From: Hyphomicrobiales bacterium
Lineage (GTDB): Bacteria; Pseudomonadota; Alphaproteobacteria; Rhizobiales; Rhizobiaceae
NCBI GenBank assembly: GCA_900468535.1
Contig: UBTY01000035.1
Coordinates: 1 to 64,000 of the forward strand
Reading direction: 5' to 3'
DNA length: 64,000 nt
Each line of letters opens with the position of its first letter. Positions within the stretch are counted from its first letter, which is position 1. The notes under the pieces were generated by a model. It saw only the letters and a program-made list of their open reading frames with translations. It was not told the origin of the DNA and did no database searches. Below, in pieces: positions 1 through 9,590 of this stretch. Made by a program: the position numbers and the translations under genes.

Positions 1-437
1 GGGTCTGCTTGTCGCTTACTATCAGACAGAATATCGTTGATGCTTTGCCGGTGGCAGATTGACGCGATTCGCGGAAGTAATGTGGCATGCTTCCAGCCCA
101 AAAATGACGCCTGGGCAACAGACGACCCATCTGATCATCGAACGGCCCTCTCTTGTGACGTTCAAAAACGACCTCGTTTCAGCATACAGCTACTGTCAGA
201 GCGGCCGTTCCACCCCTTTAGCATAACAGGAAGGCTCAAACACAGGGTTGGGGATAAACATCTGTCCAACGATTTAAACCGATTGAGGTAATGATCGGTG
301 ACGCTGGATAACATGAAGGGAAGCTGCAGAACATCGAGGAAAGTCCTGACGGTTTCTCTGGCGCTAAAGGTCTTGTTTTTGTATATGGACGCAATGTCCC
401 AACTAAGGGCATAGGTTGCAATGTCAGCGGACCATAT
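1..437. other. Region upstream of galE without recognisable gene
   Basis: No convincing gene was found here. Open frames on both strands lack family motifs and a good ribosome binding site. The composition is AT-richer than the core and continuous with the polysaccharide cluster, so the stretch probably holds the galE promoter and perhaps the end of an upstream gene outside the window. Confidence 0.4.
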
Positions 438-1448
438 ATGAGCATTCTTTTGACAGGCGGAACGGGTTACATCGGCAGCCACGTTGCAGTGGCTGTTGCT
501 CAGTTGGGTCATGAAATTGTCCTTTATGATAACCTGTCGAATAGCGACGAAGCGGTTGTTACCCAAATTGCTCAGATAATCGGACGACCTCTTACTTTTA
601 TCCGTGGAGACATACGCGATACGCAACTTCTACAACTCACGCTGCGGGCACACGGCGTTGCTGTGGTTGTGCATCTCGCGGGGTTAAAAGCCGTAGGTGA
701 ATCACTCGTAAGCCCCCTAGACTACTACGGAAACAATGTTCAGGGGACGATAAGTTTGATGCAGGCTATGAAGGCCGAAGGCGTACGAAAAATCGTTTTC
801 AGTAGTAGCGCAACGGTATATGGACAGCCTAAGTATCTTCCTCTGGATGAGGCGCACTCCTTGAGTGCTACAAGTCCATACGGTCGCAGCAAGATTCATA
901 TTGAAGAATTACTTCGAGATGTGGCTGTCTCTGACCCGAGCTGGAGCATCGCGTGCCTTCGATATTTCAACCCAGCAGGCGCGCACGATACCTTTCTTAT
1001 GGGCGACAACCCCAAAGGAACGCCAAACAACCTTATGCCGTTTATCGCTCAGGTTGCCATGGGGAAACGAGCTAGACTGGAGGTTTTCGGAGACGACTTC
1101 GAAACCGAGGATGGGACGGGATTAAGAGACTACATTCACATCATGGATCTTGCCGAGGGGCATGCAGCGGCGTTGGAGTTCCTCGGATCGAGCCAAGGCT
1201 GGCACGCAATAAATCTCGGCACCGGGCAACCCTATAGCGTTTTGCAAATGATACGATCTTTTGAAAGTGTTAGTGGCGCAGCCGTTCCATTTGAAATTTC
1301 AGCACGTCGACCAGGTGATGTAGCGGCATGTTATGCAAACGCCAATAAAGCCAAGAGCGTTCTCGGTTGGGCGGCCAAGCGAAATCTCCGCGAGATTTGC
1401 GAGAGTACGTGGCGGTTCCAGCAGACCTTGGCCCAAAGGTTAAAATAA
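438..1448 (+). CDS. galE: UDP-glucose 4-epimerase (GalE family)
   Basis: This 336-residue protein is a full-length extended short-chain dehydrogenase. It has the NAD-binding motif TGGTGYIGSH at residues 6-15, the active-site serine in SSSATVYG (S124) and the YxxxK pair Y148/K152, followed by the epimerase signature RYFNPAGAH. The family interconverts UDP-glucose and UDP-galactose (or the N-acetyl forms) in the cytoplasm, supplying galactose units for surface polysaccharide. It is the only plus-strand gene at this end and converges on a run of glycosyltransferase genes, which supports a role in exopolysaccharide, LPS or glycan synthesis rather than galactose catabolism. The ribosome binding site before the ATG is weak. 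Whether it prefers Glc or GlcNAc substrates cannot be read from the sequence. Confidence 0.93.
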   Translation: MSILLTGGTGYIGSHVAVAVAQLGHEIVLYDNLSNSDEAVVTQIAQIIGRPLTFIRGDIRDTQLLQLTLRAHGVAVVVHLAGLKAVGESLVSPLDYYGNNVQGTISLMQAMKAEGVRKIVFSSSATVYGQPKYLPLDEAHSLSATSPYGRSKIHIEELLRDVAVSDPSWSIACLRYFNPAGAHDTFLMGDNPKGTPNNLMPFIAQVAMGKRARLEVFGDDFETEDGTGLRDYIHIMDLAEGHAAALEFLGSSQGWHAINLGTGQPYSVLQMIRSFESVSGAAVPFEISARRPGDVAACYANANKAKSVLGWAAKRNLREICESTWRFQQTLAQRLK

Positions 1449-1469
1449 GCTCTGAGAATAGTCGGTTTA

Positions 1470-2564
1470 TCATCGCTTTAGCAGGCTTGCGAACACCTCT
1501 CTGTGAGCAGAAAACCAAACATCAAGCGAAAATTTGTCCTCACTTCTGCGACGCGCTGCGACCGCCATCGCGCGCCTTCGTTCTATTACTTCTGCCATGC
1601 CGGATGCGATTTCTTTGACATCCGGAACTGGCTGCTCGTCGAAGGTTTCGGGGACTTGTAACCCGATCCCAGCGCCGGGGCCCACGAGCTCCGGAACTCC
1701 GCCAGACGCTGAGTAGAGCACTGGCAATCCGCTTGCCATAGCCTCAAGCACAACATTTGGGCATGGGTCGTTGTGTTTGGTGATTAAATATCCATCTACA
1801 GACCGGTAAATCTCTGGTGCCTGATATCTGCTATAGGGGCCGAGTACCTTGACGTGGGACAGCAGGCCGCTTTGATTTATTATCTTGTATAGATTTTCAG
1901 CAAGGTGATCAGGAATATAGCCAGCGATTACAAGTTCAGCATTCACGCTGTGTCTACGTGCTTCTGCGAGGCCCTCTACGGCGTTAATTAGGCGGTAGAA
2001 AGTCGAACTGGAGATGTTTCCGCTTACAAGAAACTTAAAGGCGCCACTTTCATTTTGTGACCTCCTGCCCGTCGAACGAGGTGTAAACCTGTCCGTGTCA
2101 ACAGCATTGTACAGTATTCTATACTGCTTCGGCTGGACACCAAGGTATAAATCAGCACACTTCCGACAAAATTCCGACTGATAGAATACAAAATCGCTTC
2201 GGCGCATAGCTTCAGCCATCTTTTCATTCCCGATCTGCCACATATGAGGCGCCCACGCTGGATAAAAAACACCATTCTGGTTCATTACAACCGGAATGTT
2301 TTTGCTGCGGATCGTGTCCAGTGCCCTGTTAGGCAGGCGCAGTGCGCCGGAAAGAAGATAAACTATGTTGTAGCGATAAAATACTTGTGGAAATTCGCTT
2401 TTCAACAGGCCAAGTTTAACTTGCGGCCCCCCTTTCGCGCCCGCAAGGGCTCCACCATAAAATACACGCGGCTTACCTTGTTGGTTTTTAGCAGGGCTAT
2501 TTAGTTCGCTATGCGCAACCAAACCGCAATTTAGCAGTGATTTAAACAACTTAGGATACTTCAT
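1470..2564 (-). CDS. Glycosyltransferase family 4 protein
   Basis: A 364-residue GT-B glycosyltransferase. The C-terminal donor-binding domain carries the family 4 pattern PNVVLEAMASGLPVLYSASG followed by VPELVG, in which the first glutamate of the E-x7-E motif contacts the nucleotide sugar. The N-terminal half is the acceptor domain. A longer in-frame ORF begins at 2657, but I prefer the ATG at 2564 (MKYPKLF), because the extension lies wholly inside the preceding gene; the chosen start overlaps that gene's stop by 14 bases, as in the rest of this operon. It probably adds one sugar to a lipid-linked glycan at the inner face of the membrane. Donor and acceptor cannot be predicted. It converges with galE, 21 bases away. 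Confidence 0.85.
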   Translation of the reverse strand: MKYPKLFKSLLNCGLVAHSELNSPAKNQQGKPRVFYGGALAGAKGGPQVKLGLLKSEFPQVFYRYNIVYLLSGALRLPNRALDTIRSKNIPVVMNQNGVFYPAWAPHMWQIGNEKMAEAMRRSDFVFYQSEFCRKCADLYLGVQPKQYRILYNAVDTDRFTPRSTGRRSQNESGAFKFLVSGNISSSTFYRLINAVEGLAEARRHSVNAELVIAGYIPDHLAENLYKIINQSGLLSHVKVLGPYSRYQAPEIYRSVDGYLITKHNDPCPNVVLEAMASGLPVLYSASGGVPELVGPGAGIGLQVPETFDEQPVPDVKEIASGMAEVIERRRAMAVAARRRSEDKFSLDVWFSAHREVFASLLKR

Positions 2565-3657
2565 GACCGAACATCGGAAGATAGAGCTGTTCGTAATGCA
2601 AGCGAGCAATAACTGACCAATCGAAATCGACGATCCTATTCCGAGCAGCCTCAACAATCGCCTTTCGTCGGCTGGTATCCAGAGACGTCAGAATTGCTTT
2701 AGAAAGCGCATCTGTGTCTTCAGAGTCGACAAGAAGACCAGTTACACCATCGGCTATGACATCTTCCGCCATGCCGACGCGAGTAGAGGAAACCAAAACA
2801 CCGGACGCCATTGCTTCCAAAATGCCTTTTGGTCCGCCCTCTTCTCGCGAAGGGTTGACGTAAACATCCAGGGCAGAAAAGAACTTGGGCAGATCGAGGT
2901 AGTCACGCACAAATTCGTGAGTATATGATATGCCAAGTCGGTCTAGACCTGCTTTCACGTAACCGCGGGCAGGCCCTGTCAAAATCACGAAGACAGGATG
3001 CCTTTTCGCAACCTTTTCAACCGTCTGCAATAAAATATCAGGACCTTTAATTAGCTTAGGTTCCATACCGTCCCCCCAGCCAACACCATCCTTTTGAAAC
3101 GATCCAATCACAATTTGGTCAGGATGAATTCCGTAACGCTGACGCGCTTTCAAACGCATTAGTTCGCTAACGGGCTGGAATAGAGTGCAGTCCACTCCTA
3201 TCGGTATTCTAATCAATTTCTCTCGGGCCACCCCCCACGATAGCAATCGCCGCTCTATTACGCTTGCAGCAGTTACAATTTTTTGAAGCCTGTGCTCGCT
3301 TGCCAGGAAACTGTCGACATGTCGGGACATATCGTCATCATCTTCTCGCTTTCCATGGAAAAATGTACAAATAGAGCGGTTAGAGGCAGCAACGTGCTTG
3401 CTCCATGCCAGCCACTGGAACTGGGAACCAAAGTGTAGAAGCTTCTTTGCCATGAAGCTGGGATGCACTTCAGCTTTAATCGTCCCCGGTGCAATCCGAT
3501 TGACGCCCTCAGTTATGTATTGGCCGTCCCATTTTATTGACCAGTTACCACGCTCTACGACGAACCGAACTTTTGGCCCGACATCGGGGGCCAAGCCAAG
3601 ACGATCCAGCGTGCGAATAGGAACTGTTGACAACGCGTACTTCATCGAACCTCTCAC
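2551..3657 (-). CDS. Glycosyltransferase family 4 protein
   Basis: A 368-residue GT-B glycosyltransferase. The C-terminal domain has GPKGILEAMASGVLVSSTRV, the family 4 donor-site motif, then the usual DGVTGLLVD segment. An upstream IPIGVDCTLFQP stretch is typical of this family just before the second Rossmann fold. The first possible start is a GTG at 3657 forming a GTGA overlap with the stop of the upstream gene; an ATG at 3645 preceded by AGAGG is equally plausible and would shorten the product by four residues. The gene sits in a minus-strand run of glycosyltransferases and is translationally coupled on both sides, so it should act in the same glycan pathway. Its sugar specificity is unknown. 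Confidence 0.85.
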   Translation of the reverse strand: MRGSMKYALSTVPIRTLDRLGLAPDVGPKVRFVVERGNWSIKWDGQYITEGVNRIAPGTIKAEVHPSFMAKKLLHFGSQFQWLAWSKHVAASNRSICTFFHGKREDDDDMSRHVDSFLASEHRLQKIVTAASVIERRLLSWGVAREKLIRIPIGVDCTLFQPVSELMRLKARQRYGIHPDQIVIGSFQKDGVGWGDGMEPKLIKGPDILLQTVEKVAKRHPVFVILTGPARGYVKAGLDRLGISYTHEFVRDYLDLPKFFSALDVYVNPSREEGGPKGILEAMASGVLVSSTRVGMAEDVIADGVTGLLVDSEDTDALSKAILTSLDTSRRKAIVEAARNRIVDFDWSVIARLHYEQLYLPMFGHEVS

Positions 3658-4676
3658 AACGGCACCTGATTGCGAAGCCAGAGCAAAGGTTTACGCATTA
3701 CCTTCCGTGTTCCGACAATCTCATCCCGTTTCTCTAGGCACACAGAGAGGTAACTAATCCAATCCGCAACCATGGTTGTTGAGGTGTGGGGATAGCTGCG
3801 CATTTTCCGCTCAGCTTCAGGCAGCCTAGCGACAAGACGGTCCAATGCGGAGAAGACATCTAATGGACCATCGAAAATTTCCCCAAAACCGTCACAGTAC
3901 TCGGGAAGGCATCCGGAATTGCGATAAAGAAGTGGCAGCCCGCACAAAGCACCTTCGTTTTGATGATTTCCACCAGGCTCGCATATCGACGCAGTTAGAT
4001 ATATGGAATGGCGTTTCAACTCCGAAGACAGCAGTGGTCCATTAAGCGCTTTGATATGTTTAATGTTCCGGAAATAGCCATCATTTGGAATGTTCCCTAC
4101 AAAAGTCATATCAAACTGTGCTGCGAAAGAGGGGTCATCTAACCGATCGTCGAACGCTCGATAAACGTCATATCCCTTGAACGGATGGGAACTCCAATGA
4201 TGAGTGACCAAGCTAATTTTAGAATCTTGCCTTGGGTTGCGGCGCTCCGGATTGAAAACTAGTGGGTCGGCGCCATTCAAAATGACGCTGAAGCGGTCCC
4301 GATCCTTATGCCGCCAAGCCGGGAGATCCATAAGCCATGATCCCACAAAAACAGTGAAATCCGCAGCGTAGTTGGCCCTAAGCAGACGATGCGTGATAAA
4401 ACGCTCGCCCTTCCTTTCATCGCATTCGTTTATGCGGTGAACTACGATCGCATTTCGATCGCAGAAAGCCAGATGCCGAAGCACTCCGCCAGCATCAAAA
4501 GTCACATTTGGAGACCGGAGCCGTGTTTCAACGATAAGGATTAGATCGACGCCTTTTCCCAAGTTGTGTTGAACTTGGTGCCCTGCCTCTTTCAGCCCTT
4601 CTACTAGAGCTGAAACGAAACGGTTTCCTCCTCCCCACGGCCCATCGAAAGGAACTTGATTGATTGCTACTCTCAT
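3654..4676 (-). CDS. Putative glycosyltransferase (GT4-like)
   Basis: A 340-residue cytoplasmic protein resembling GT-B glycosyltransferases of family 4. It opens with a beta strand and a glycine-rich loop (FDGPWGGGNRF), has the inter-domain linker VILNGADPLVFNP, and near residue 250 has ICEPGGNHQNEGALCGLPLL, a diverged version of the family 4 donor-site motif in which the second acidic residue is displaced. The match is weaker than for the two genes downstream, so the exact family is less certain. The stop overlaps the next gene's GTG start by four bases. About 220 bases without a gene separate it from the ABC transporter upstream, so it may begin its own transcription unit. Confidence 0.7.
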   Translation of the reverse strand: MRVAINQVPFDGPWGGGNRFVSALVEGLKEAGHQVQHNLGKGVDLILIVETRLRSPNVTFDAGGVLRHLAFCDRNAIVVHRINECDERKGERFITHRLLRANYAADFTVFVGSWLMDLPAWRHKDRDRFSVILNGADPLVFNPERRNPRQDSKISLVTHHWSSHPFKGYDVYRAFDDRLDDPSFAAQFDMTFVGNIPNDGYFRNIKHIKALNGPLLSSELKRHSIYLTASICEPGGNHQNEGALCGLPLLYRNSGCLPEYCDGFGEIFDGPLDVFSALDRLVARLPEAERKMRSYPHTSTTMVADWISYLSVCLEKRDEIVGTRKVMRKPLLWLRNQVPL

Positions 4677-4897
4677 AACTATTAGAGACTGCCTGTAGTT
4701 TGCCTTCGCGGCGTGTTGCGGTGAGTGTAGAGAGTTTCGATGTCGGATTCACTATGCAAAGCGCTCAGAAGCAAATAGCTTGCTCCCATATTGCCTCGTC
4801 GTCTCGAACACAAATCTGCGCGCGCACGAAAGAATTTCGTGAGAGGTAGATTGCGAGTATTGCAACTTACATACGCGACTTTTTGCACACCCAGCGC

Positions 4898-6529
4898 TCA
4901 ATCAATGTTTTCCAACGCGATAGTAAAATCTGGGTTAAGGAGTGGGTGCGGACGATGCGAAATCAAAATGATTGTAACGCCTTGATTCAAGTCTCGAAGG
5001 TTTTTTAAGACTAACTGCTCAGAAACTGGATCAAGATTTGCTGTCGCTTCGTCAAGTAGCAAGAGCGATGGCTTTCTGAGTATCGCGCGGGCGAGCGCAA
5101 TCCTCTGCTTCTGTCCTGCAGACAATCGACCACCCTGCTCGGTGACGTGATAGCAAAGATCTTGGGCAAAATCGGCGCCCACTGCTAAGAGAGATGACCG
5201 CATCTCATCGTCACTCGGCGGCAATTCCTGCCCCATGCAAAGTTGGTCGCGTATCGTGCCGGAAATAATAAAGGGGTCGGGTCCGACGTACGCCAAGGGG
5301 ACTGGTAGCCGTCCAGATAAAACGGTCGGGTTTACGTTGTTAGTATACCACGTCAATCGCCCGAAACTTGGTGAAATCAGACCAAGAAGGATATGCATCA
5401 ACGTTGTTTTGCCAATCCCTGATGGACCATGAATCAGTGTGATCGAGCCTGGCGCAATGTCGAAATTGATCTTTTCAATGCCAGTCCGAGTACCATCCGG
5501 CCAATGATATGATAAATCTTCTCCAGTGAATCCAACCGGCTCAGAAGTGGTAACCTGATGGCGCGTTGAGACACTTCGTTCTTGGTACGTGGTGAACCAC
5601 CATTGGAACATCACTTTAACACGTGGGTGGTTGAGCCGGTAATTGGCCGAAATGCTGGCTAAATCAGATAAAACTTGAAACAGCCTCAAAACTAAATAGA
5701 GGAACGCCACCATGATGCTAGCTTCGCCGAATTGAGACGAACCGCCTAGCACAATGAGAACGACCGCTATCAATCCCAACGTTTGGGGTATGGCGGAGCG
5801 AAGAGACGATAGTGAATAATAGGTATAGCTAGCGCGCGCGTAATCTGAAATTCTCCGAGAAATGGCCTTTATTTCTGCTTCCTGGAGAAAGTGGAGCTTT
5901 ATAAAAAGCGCATTTTTTACAGCGCTGCTAACCTCGCTAACTGCCCCCGAGAGAGACTTTTGTATCGTTGTAGCAGAACGGGATATACTTCGGTCGACAA
6001 GAAAGTGCGCAGGCGCAATCGCTGCCATGCAGGCTATCACGAGCAACGTCAAAGAAAATGAATAGTAAAGCATAGCACACAGCAATCCGGCCGCGAATAT
6101 AAAGCGAGACGCTATAAGAAATGCGCCACTAACAGCGGCAGCGTTTCCGACGGAAATATCTGTGATCAGATTATTCACTTTCCCGACTGGCTCGCTCCCA
6201 GATTCAAGGGCCCAAATCACTATCTCTTTGCGCTTTTCAGTCTCAAGTGTCGTGTGGCACATCCCGTGTATGAAGCCATTGGCCCACATCAAAGCAGCCC
6301 TTAAGAATCCAATTGATATTAAGAAAACCGCTTCAACTGCTGGCGTGTGGGGATAATGTACGATCTCCTTTCCTGCCGCGACGCTGATCAAGCCGGCGGC
6401 GAGGAAAAAACGCTGTAGCGCTGATGCCATGACGAGATCTGCGGCGAAAATCATAAACCCGCTAAGCACACCGATGACACCGAAGAGCGCAGCCCTTTTC
6501 CCAACGAACCCATACGCTATCCTGATCAC
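4898..6529 (-). CDS. ABC transporter, fused permease-ATPase (type I exporter)
   Basis: A 543-residue half-transporter with an N-terminal six-helix membrane domain and a C-terminal nucleotide-binding domain. It carries Walker A GPSGIGKTT near residue 368, the signature LSAGQKQR near 469 (alanine instead of the usual second glycine), Walker B LLLLDEAT near 489 and the H-loop histidine near 525. An ORF opens at 6565, but a GTG at 6529 forms a GTGA overlap with the upstream stop and has GAGG about eight bases before it, so I take 6529 as the start. Family members flip lipids or lipid-linked oligosaccharides as homodimers; PglK of Campylobacter is the closest functional analogy given the sugar genes around it. 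The cargo is inferred from context only, and no Wzx/Wzy gene was seen. Confidence 0.88.
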   Translation of the reverse strand: MIRIAYGFVGKRAALFGVIGVLSGFMIFAADLVMASALQRFFLAAGLISVAAGKEIVHYPHTPAVEAVFLISIGFLRAALMWANGFIHGMCHTTLETEKRKEIVIWALESGSEPVGKVNNLITDISVGNAAAVSGAFLIASRFIFAAGLLCAMLYYSFSLTLLVIACMAAIAPAHFLVDRSISRSATTIQKSLSGAVSEVSSAVKNALFIKLHFLQEAEIKAISRRISDYARASYTYYSLSSLRSAIPQTLGLIAVVLIVLGGSSQFGEASIMVAFLYLVLRLFQVLSDLASISANYRLNHPRVKVMFQWWFTTYQERSVSTRHQVTTSEPVGFTGEDLSYHWPDGTRTGIEKINFDIAPGSITLIHGPSGIGKTTLMHILLGLISPSFGRLTWYTNNVNPTVLSGRLPVPLAYVGPDPFIISGTIRDQLCMGQELPPSDDEMRSSLLAVGADFAQDLCYHVTEQGGRLSAGQKQRIALARAILRKPSLLLLDEATANLDPVSEQLVLKNLRDLNQGVTIILISHRPHPLLNPDFTIALENID

Positions 6530-7455
6530 GATTGAGCCTCGATAGCATTCACAACCGTCATCCAATCATTTCTACTTCGCATTCGATCTGCCGATTCTCT
6601 GCTGCGCTCCAATTTCTCCCTCGCAGAGAGAGATCTTATCAACTCCACCACTTCCGCCACATCGGTCTGTCCGTCATATGAAAAGATGGTGGGCAGTTCA
6701 GAGGTGCCGTACGAGATCATATCCTCGTCAAAATTCCTTAGGGCAAATGTCCCCCGGGCTGCCGCCTCGGTATCTTTGATCCACAATGCATTCCGCGGGT
6801 AACTCTTGCCGTCAATGATCCACGGGTCGTCTTCGCTATGAACATAGATTTGCATCTGATGTAGATTTCGTAAAAACTGATCGTAGGGCGCCGATGGAAG
6901 CACACTTACCGCCATTCCTTTGCTGTCCAGCCAATCAATGAGCACTTTCCGGTGTGGGTGAATGGTTCCCTGGAATGCCAGTTGATAAGGTCTGTCGTCC
7001 CAGTTTGGGCCTGGAGCACATAGCCGCGGGAGCATACCCATGCGAACGAAATTTGACCGTATGCCTCTTTCCTTGATAAAAGAGCACCACCAACCGGAGG
7101 TGACCAGGAACGCTTCCACGTTCAAACGAGCTTGAATTCTAGCGTACGCTCCTTTCCATGGCGACCCATCCATGTAAGCTTGCCAAACATCCTGATCATA
7201 AATGAATATTGGTGCGTCTCGAACATATGCGGAAATCAATCCAAGGTTTTCCGAAAGAGTTCGCATTCTCAAAACACTTAGAATCCGATCGAAATGACGG
7301 GGCCGCTTCAGGAAGGCGATACCGGCTTTGATCTGAAAAATCGATACGATCTCTACCGAGTATTCTTTTTCTAGGGTTTCCGCGAGCTGACTTTGATAAC
7401 AGTTGGCGCGAATATACCTTTCGCTGTCAACGATGAGAAGTAGCCTTGGTCTCAC
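6526..7455 (-). CDS. Putative glycosyltransferase
   Basis: A 309-residue protein whose second half reads like the C-terminal Rossmann domain of a GT-B glycosyltransferase: YQLAFQGTIHPHRK resembles the usual start of that fold, and SYPRNALWIKDTEAAARGTF occupies the place of the donor-binding helix. The N-terminal part has a short hydrophobic strand (RLLLIVDSE) and no signal peptide. The start codon is GTG, one base after the stop of the upstream gene. The stop overlaps the ABC transporter start by four bases, so both products should be made in similar amounts. I recognise the general fold but not a specific enzyme; a non-catalytic role in the same glycan pathway is possible. Confidence 0.6.
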   Translation of the reverse strand: MRPRLLLIVDSERYIRANCYQSQLAETLEKEYSVEIVSIFQIKAGIAFLKRPRHFDRILSVLRMRTLSENLGLISAYVRDAPIFIYDQDVWQAYMDGSPWKGAYARIQARLNVEAFLVTSGWWCSFIKERGIRSNFVRMGMLPRLCAPGPNWDDRPYQLAFQGTIHPHRKVLIDWLDSKGMAVSVLPSAPYDQFLRNLHQMQIYVHSEDDPWIIDGKSYPRNALWIKDTEAAARGTFALRNFDEDMISYGTSELPTIFSYDGQTDVAEVVELIRSLSAREKLERSRESADRMRSRNDWMTVVNAIEAQS

Positions 7456-7456
7456 A

Positions 7457-8299
7457 CTAAACGGTCCTTAGGAGAGGAGCAGTATCCATTGATACGATCT
7501 TTGCTTGCCTCGTAGGAAGGTAATCAATTTCTTTCATTTCACGATCACTGGAATAGCTACCAGATAAATGCGACTTCCTGTCGAATATTGAGTGATACAA
7601 CCCGCCGTCGTATACTCCGATATGACTGTGGGTCCTGAACATCTCGGCGAAGAAATCTCCCTCGGAAAATTCTTCTAAGGTGCTTAGTCTCGCGAAAGTT
7701 TGCCGCATGAGGTCGATTCTGTTTAACGCAGGGAGTTTTGCGTGTAGATTAGACAAATATATCTTAGATCCGCCGTCGGCTTTTTTGAACCAAGCACGCT
7801 CCTTGCTTACCGCATTAAACAAGTTAACCTGCGAGCGGCGGACGTGAAACGGCAAAAGCTGCAAAGCTTTGCTGTAGCGCCACCGCATCGCGACGCTGAA
7901 TTCTTGAGTTCTAACACATGAAGCTTCAGAATGACGCCGAAGGAAAATTTCGCACTCGCTGAGGCGATCCAGATCGTGATGGATGAGATCGGACTCAATC
8001 AAATAGATAAATTCAAACCGCCTTTTTATATAAGTTTCATAATTGCTTAGTACGAAGTTTATAGCTGACCAATAGCCAACATTTTTTTTAGACTCGAGAA
8101 TTGTCGCCCCAGGAGGAGCGAAATCAAGATGCTCTCGATAGAGAGAGCCATTATCAAAAACTATAAATGAGTCCGAAAGCCCCGCTAGTGGGATCTGTAC
8201 CCGCAGATTTTTCATCACCTCTCTCGCCATCTCGCCGCGAGTTTGGTCTCGAGAACAGGTAATTAGAACAGCGAGAGTTGATGTCGGTGTTTTTTTCAT
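7457..8299 (-). CDS. Putative GT-A glycosyltransferase (family 2-like)
   Basis: A 280-residue protein with features of an inverting GT-A transferase. There is an N-terminal strand LAVLITCSRD, the nucleotide-binding FDNGS around residues 48-52, NVGYWSAINFVL near 73-84, and an ESD triplet at 102-104 in the position of the metal-binding DxD. The C-terminal half is unlike common family 2 members. It ends one base before the GTG of the next gene and begins two bases after the acetyltransferase stop, so it is part of one tightly packed operon. The donor sugar cannot be predicted. Low GC and AT-rich codons mark it, like its neighbours, as different from the core chromosome. Confidence 0.62.
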   Translation of the reverse strand: MKKTPTSTLAVLITCSRDQTRGEMAREVMKNLRVQIPLAGLSDSFIVFDNGSLYREHLDFAPPGATILESKKNVGYWSAINFVLSNYETYIKRRFEFIYLIESDLIHHDLDRLSECEIFLRRHSEASCVRTQEFSVAMRWRYSKALQLLPFHVRRSQVNLFNAVSKERAWFKKADGGSKIYLSNLHAKLPALNRIDLMRQTFARLSTLEEFSEGDFFAEMFRTHSHIGVYDGGLYHSIFDRKSHLSGSYSSDREMKEIDYLPTRQAKIVSMDTAPLLRTV

Positions 8300-8301
8300 C
8301 T

Positions 8302-8847
8302 TTATTCGCTATCCTCAGACTTACGCCAATCTCGCTTCAAAAGCCCCATTGCCAGTAGATCATGCCATGAGCCATCGCGGTATATTGCCTCGCGACTGAT
8401 CCCTTCCTCCACGAAACCTAGCTTGTGGTAAAGTCGGCGCGCCTGCGAATTTGATGACAAAGTCACAAGTTGAACTCTATGCAATCCATAGTTATTAAAA
8501 TAATAGTTGAGCAAGTAGGAGAAGAATTCTGTCGCAAAACCTTTCCCCCTCATTTCATAAGAGATGTCACAGCCAATAAAACAGTTCCGGTTGGCTAAAT
8601 CGATTTGGTCTACTCTCATCATGCCGACAAAACTGTCGTCGGCTCTCAAACGAGCTACATACCTGCGAGACGTTTTGGACAGAGAGATCGCTTGGTACCA
8701 AGCTTCTTGTTGCGCTTCGGTTATGTGTTGAACATCTGTGAGCATTGCTAGCGTACCATCATGATTATGCAGCTGCCTCAGATCTTCGAGATCACAACGT
8801 TCCATCACGCGGATCGCAAGCCTGCTTGTGCCGTTTGTTTGTTTCAT
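8302..8847 (-). CDS. GNAT N-acetyltransferase, possibly amino-sugar specific (PseH-like)
   Basis: A 181-residue GNAT-fold acetyltransferase of the RimJ/RimL subgroup. The acetyl-CoA loop is RGKGFA at residues 100-105, followed by the helix and the ARRLYHKLGFVEEG segment that closes the fold. Its ATG overlaps the upstream stop in an ATGA. In other bacteria the enzyme that acetylates the 4-amino group of UDP-linked amino-dideoxy sugars (PseH) is a GNAT protein of this size. Here a PseB-like dehydratase and a DegT aminotransferase lie just upstream in the same operon, which makes that role a reasonable inference. A protein or small-molecule acetyltransferase role cannot be excluded from sequence alone. 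Confidence 0.82.
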   Translation of the reverse strand: MKQTNGTSRLAIRVMERCDLEDLRQLHNHDGTLAMLTDVQHITEAQQEAWYQAISLSKTSRRYVARLRADDSFVGMMRVDQIDLANRNCFIGCDISYEMRGKGFATEFFSYLLNYYFNNYGLHRVQLVTLSSNSQARRLYHKLGFVEEGISREAIYRDGSWHDLLAMGLLKRDWRKSEDSE

Positions 8848-9584
8848 TTTAGCCGCGCCACGGTGGTTGACACTAGTACTCGACGGAAGCTGTCATCTAG
8901 GCATCGATTGTAGCATTTTTTGAACCAAAAACCCTTGTATCCCAAAGCTCCTGAACGCATCCACCAACGTGCCGACGCCGCACCGGCTATCGCCCACTCT
9001 CTTTCGCGATCTCCATGGTCAAGCCAGGCGGAAGCCAGACGTTGAAGGGTCGCATTTTGGTTTTTCAAACGACGGTGAAATCCGTAGTGAAAAGCTTGCA
9101 AGGGCTTAGGATATTTGCCGTGCCATCCAATTGGAGCCAGAAACTGAACTTCCGTCCCTTTTAGCACCTTCTTATGGCCCCTATCAGCATGGTCAGCATA
9201 GAGCCTGAGCCTGCTTGGCTCAAAAGTTACTAACGGTGAAAAGGCGTTCAGACCATTTATGAGTTCGTCAGTAAAAAAATCATGCAGAGGGATTTGGACG
9301 CCGGTCACATCAGGCTGCTTAAATAACTGACATATTTCCTCAAGTGCACTGGAACGGTTCAGTATAGTGTCAGCGTCGATCTTAACGAAAATGTCATGAT
9401 CTGTCTTTGCAGCATTCCAAGCTGCCCAGAGCATATTATGCGCCTCATACTCAGGCATGTTCCTGATTATGTGATGAGTGACAACAACCCGCTCTTGAAG
9501 AGCGATTGCCTGGCAACACTCGTCAAACTCAGCTTCATCGCAGACGAGCGTACCAACAAAAACCTTCGGAACAGCGGCAATCAC
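8844..9584 (-). CDS. Putative glycosyltransferase, GT-A fold
   Basis: A 246-residue protein that reads as a GT-A glycosyltransferase: a strand with KVFVGTLVCDEAEFDEC, then NMLWAAWNAAKTDHDIFVKI and the metal-binding triplet D70-A-D72 followed by threonine. The C-terminal half contains a WHGKYPKPLQAFHYGFHRR stretch and a basic tail. The start codon is GTG, six bases after the stop of the aminotransferase gene, and the stop overlaps the acetyltransferase ATG by four bases. It lies between the aminotransferase and the acetyltransferase genes, so it may transfer the amino sugar they make. That substrate assignment is inference from position. Confidence 0.65.
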   Translation of the reverse strand: MIAAVPKVFVGTLVCDEAEFDECCQAIALQERVVVTHHIIRNMPEYEAHNMLWAAWNAAKTDHDIFVKIDADTILNRSSALEEICQLFKQPDVTGVQIPLHDFFTDELINGLNAFSPLVTFEPSRLRLYADHADRGHKKVLKGTEVQFLAPIGWHGKYPKPLQAFHYGFHRRLKNQNATLQRLASAWLDHGDREREWAIAGAASARWWMRSGALGYKGFWFKKCYNRCLDDSFRRVLVSTTVARLK

Positions 9585-9590
9585 TGTGAC

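Noticed and set aside
162..626. 154-codon minus-strand frame before galE
   Set aside because: It overlaps the start of galE, has no family motif and no ribosome binding site.
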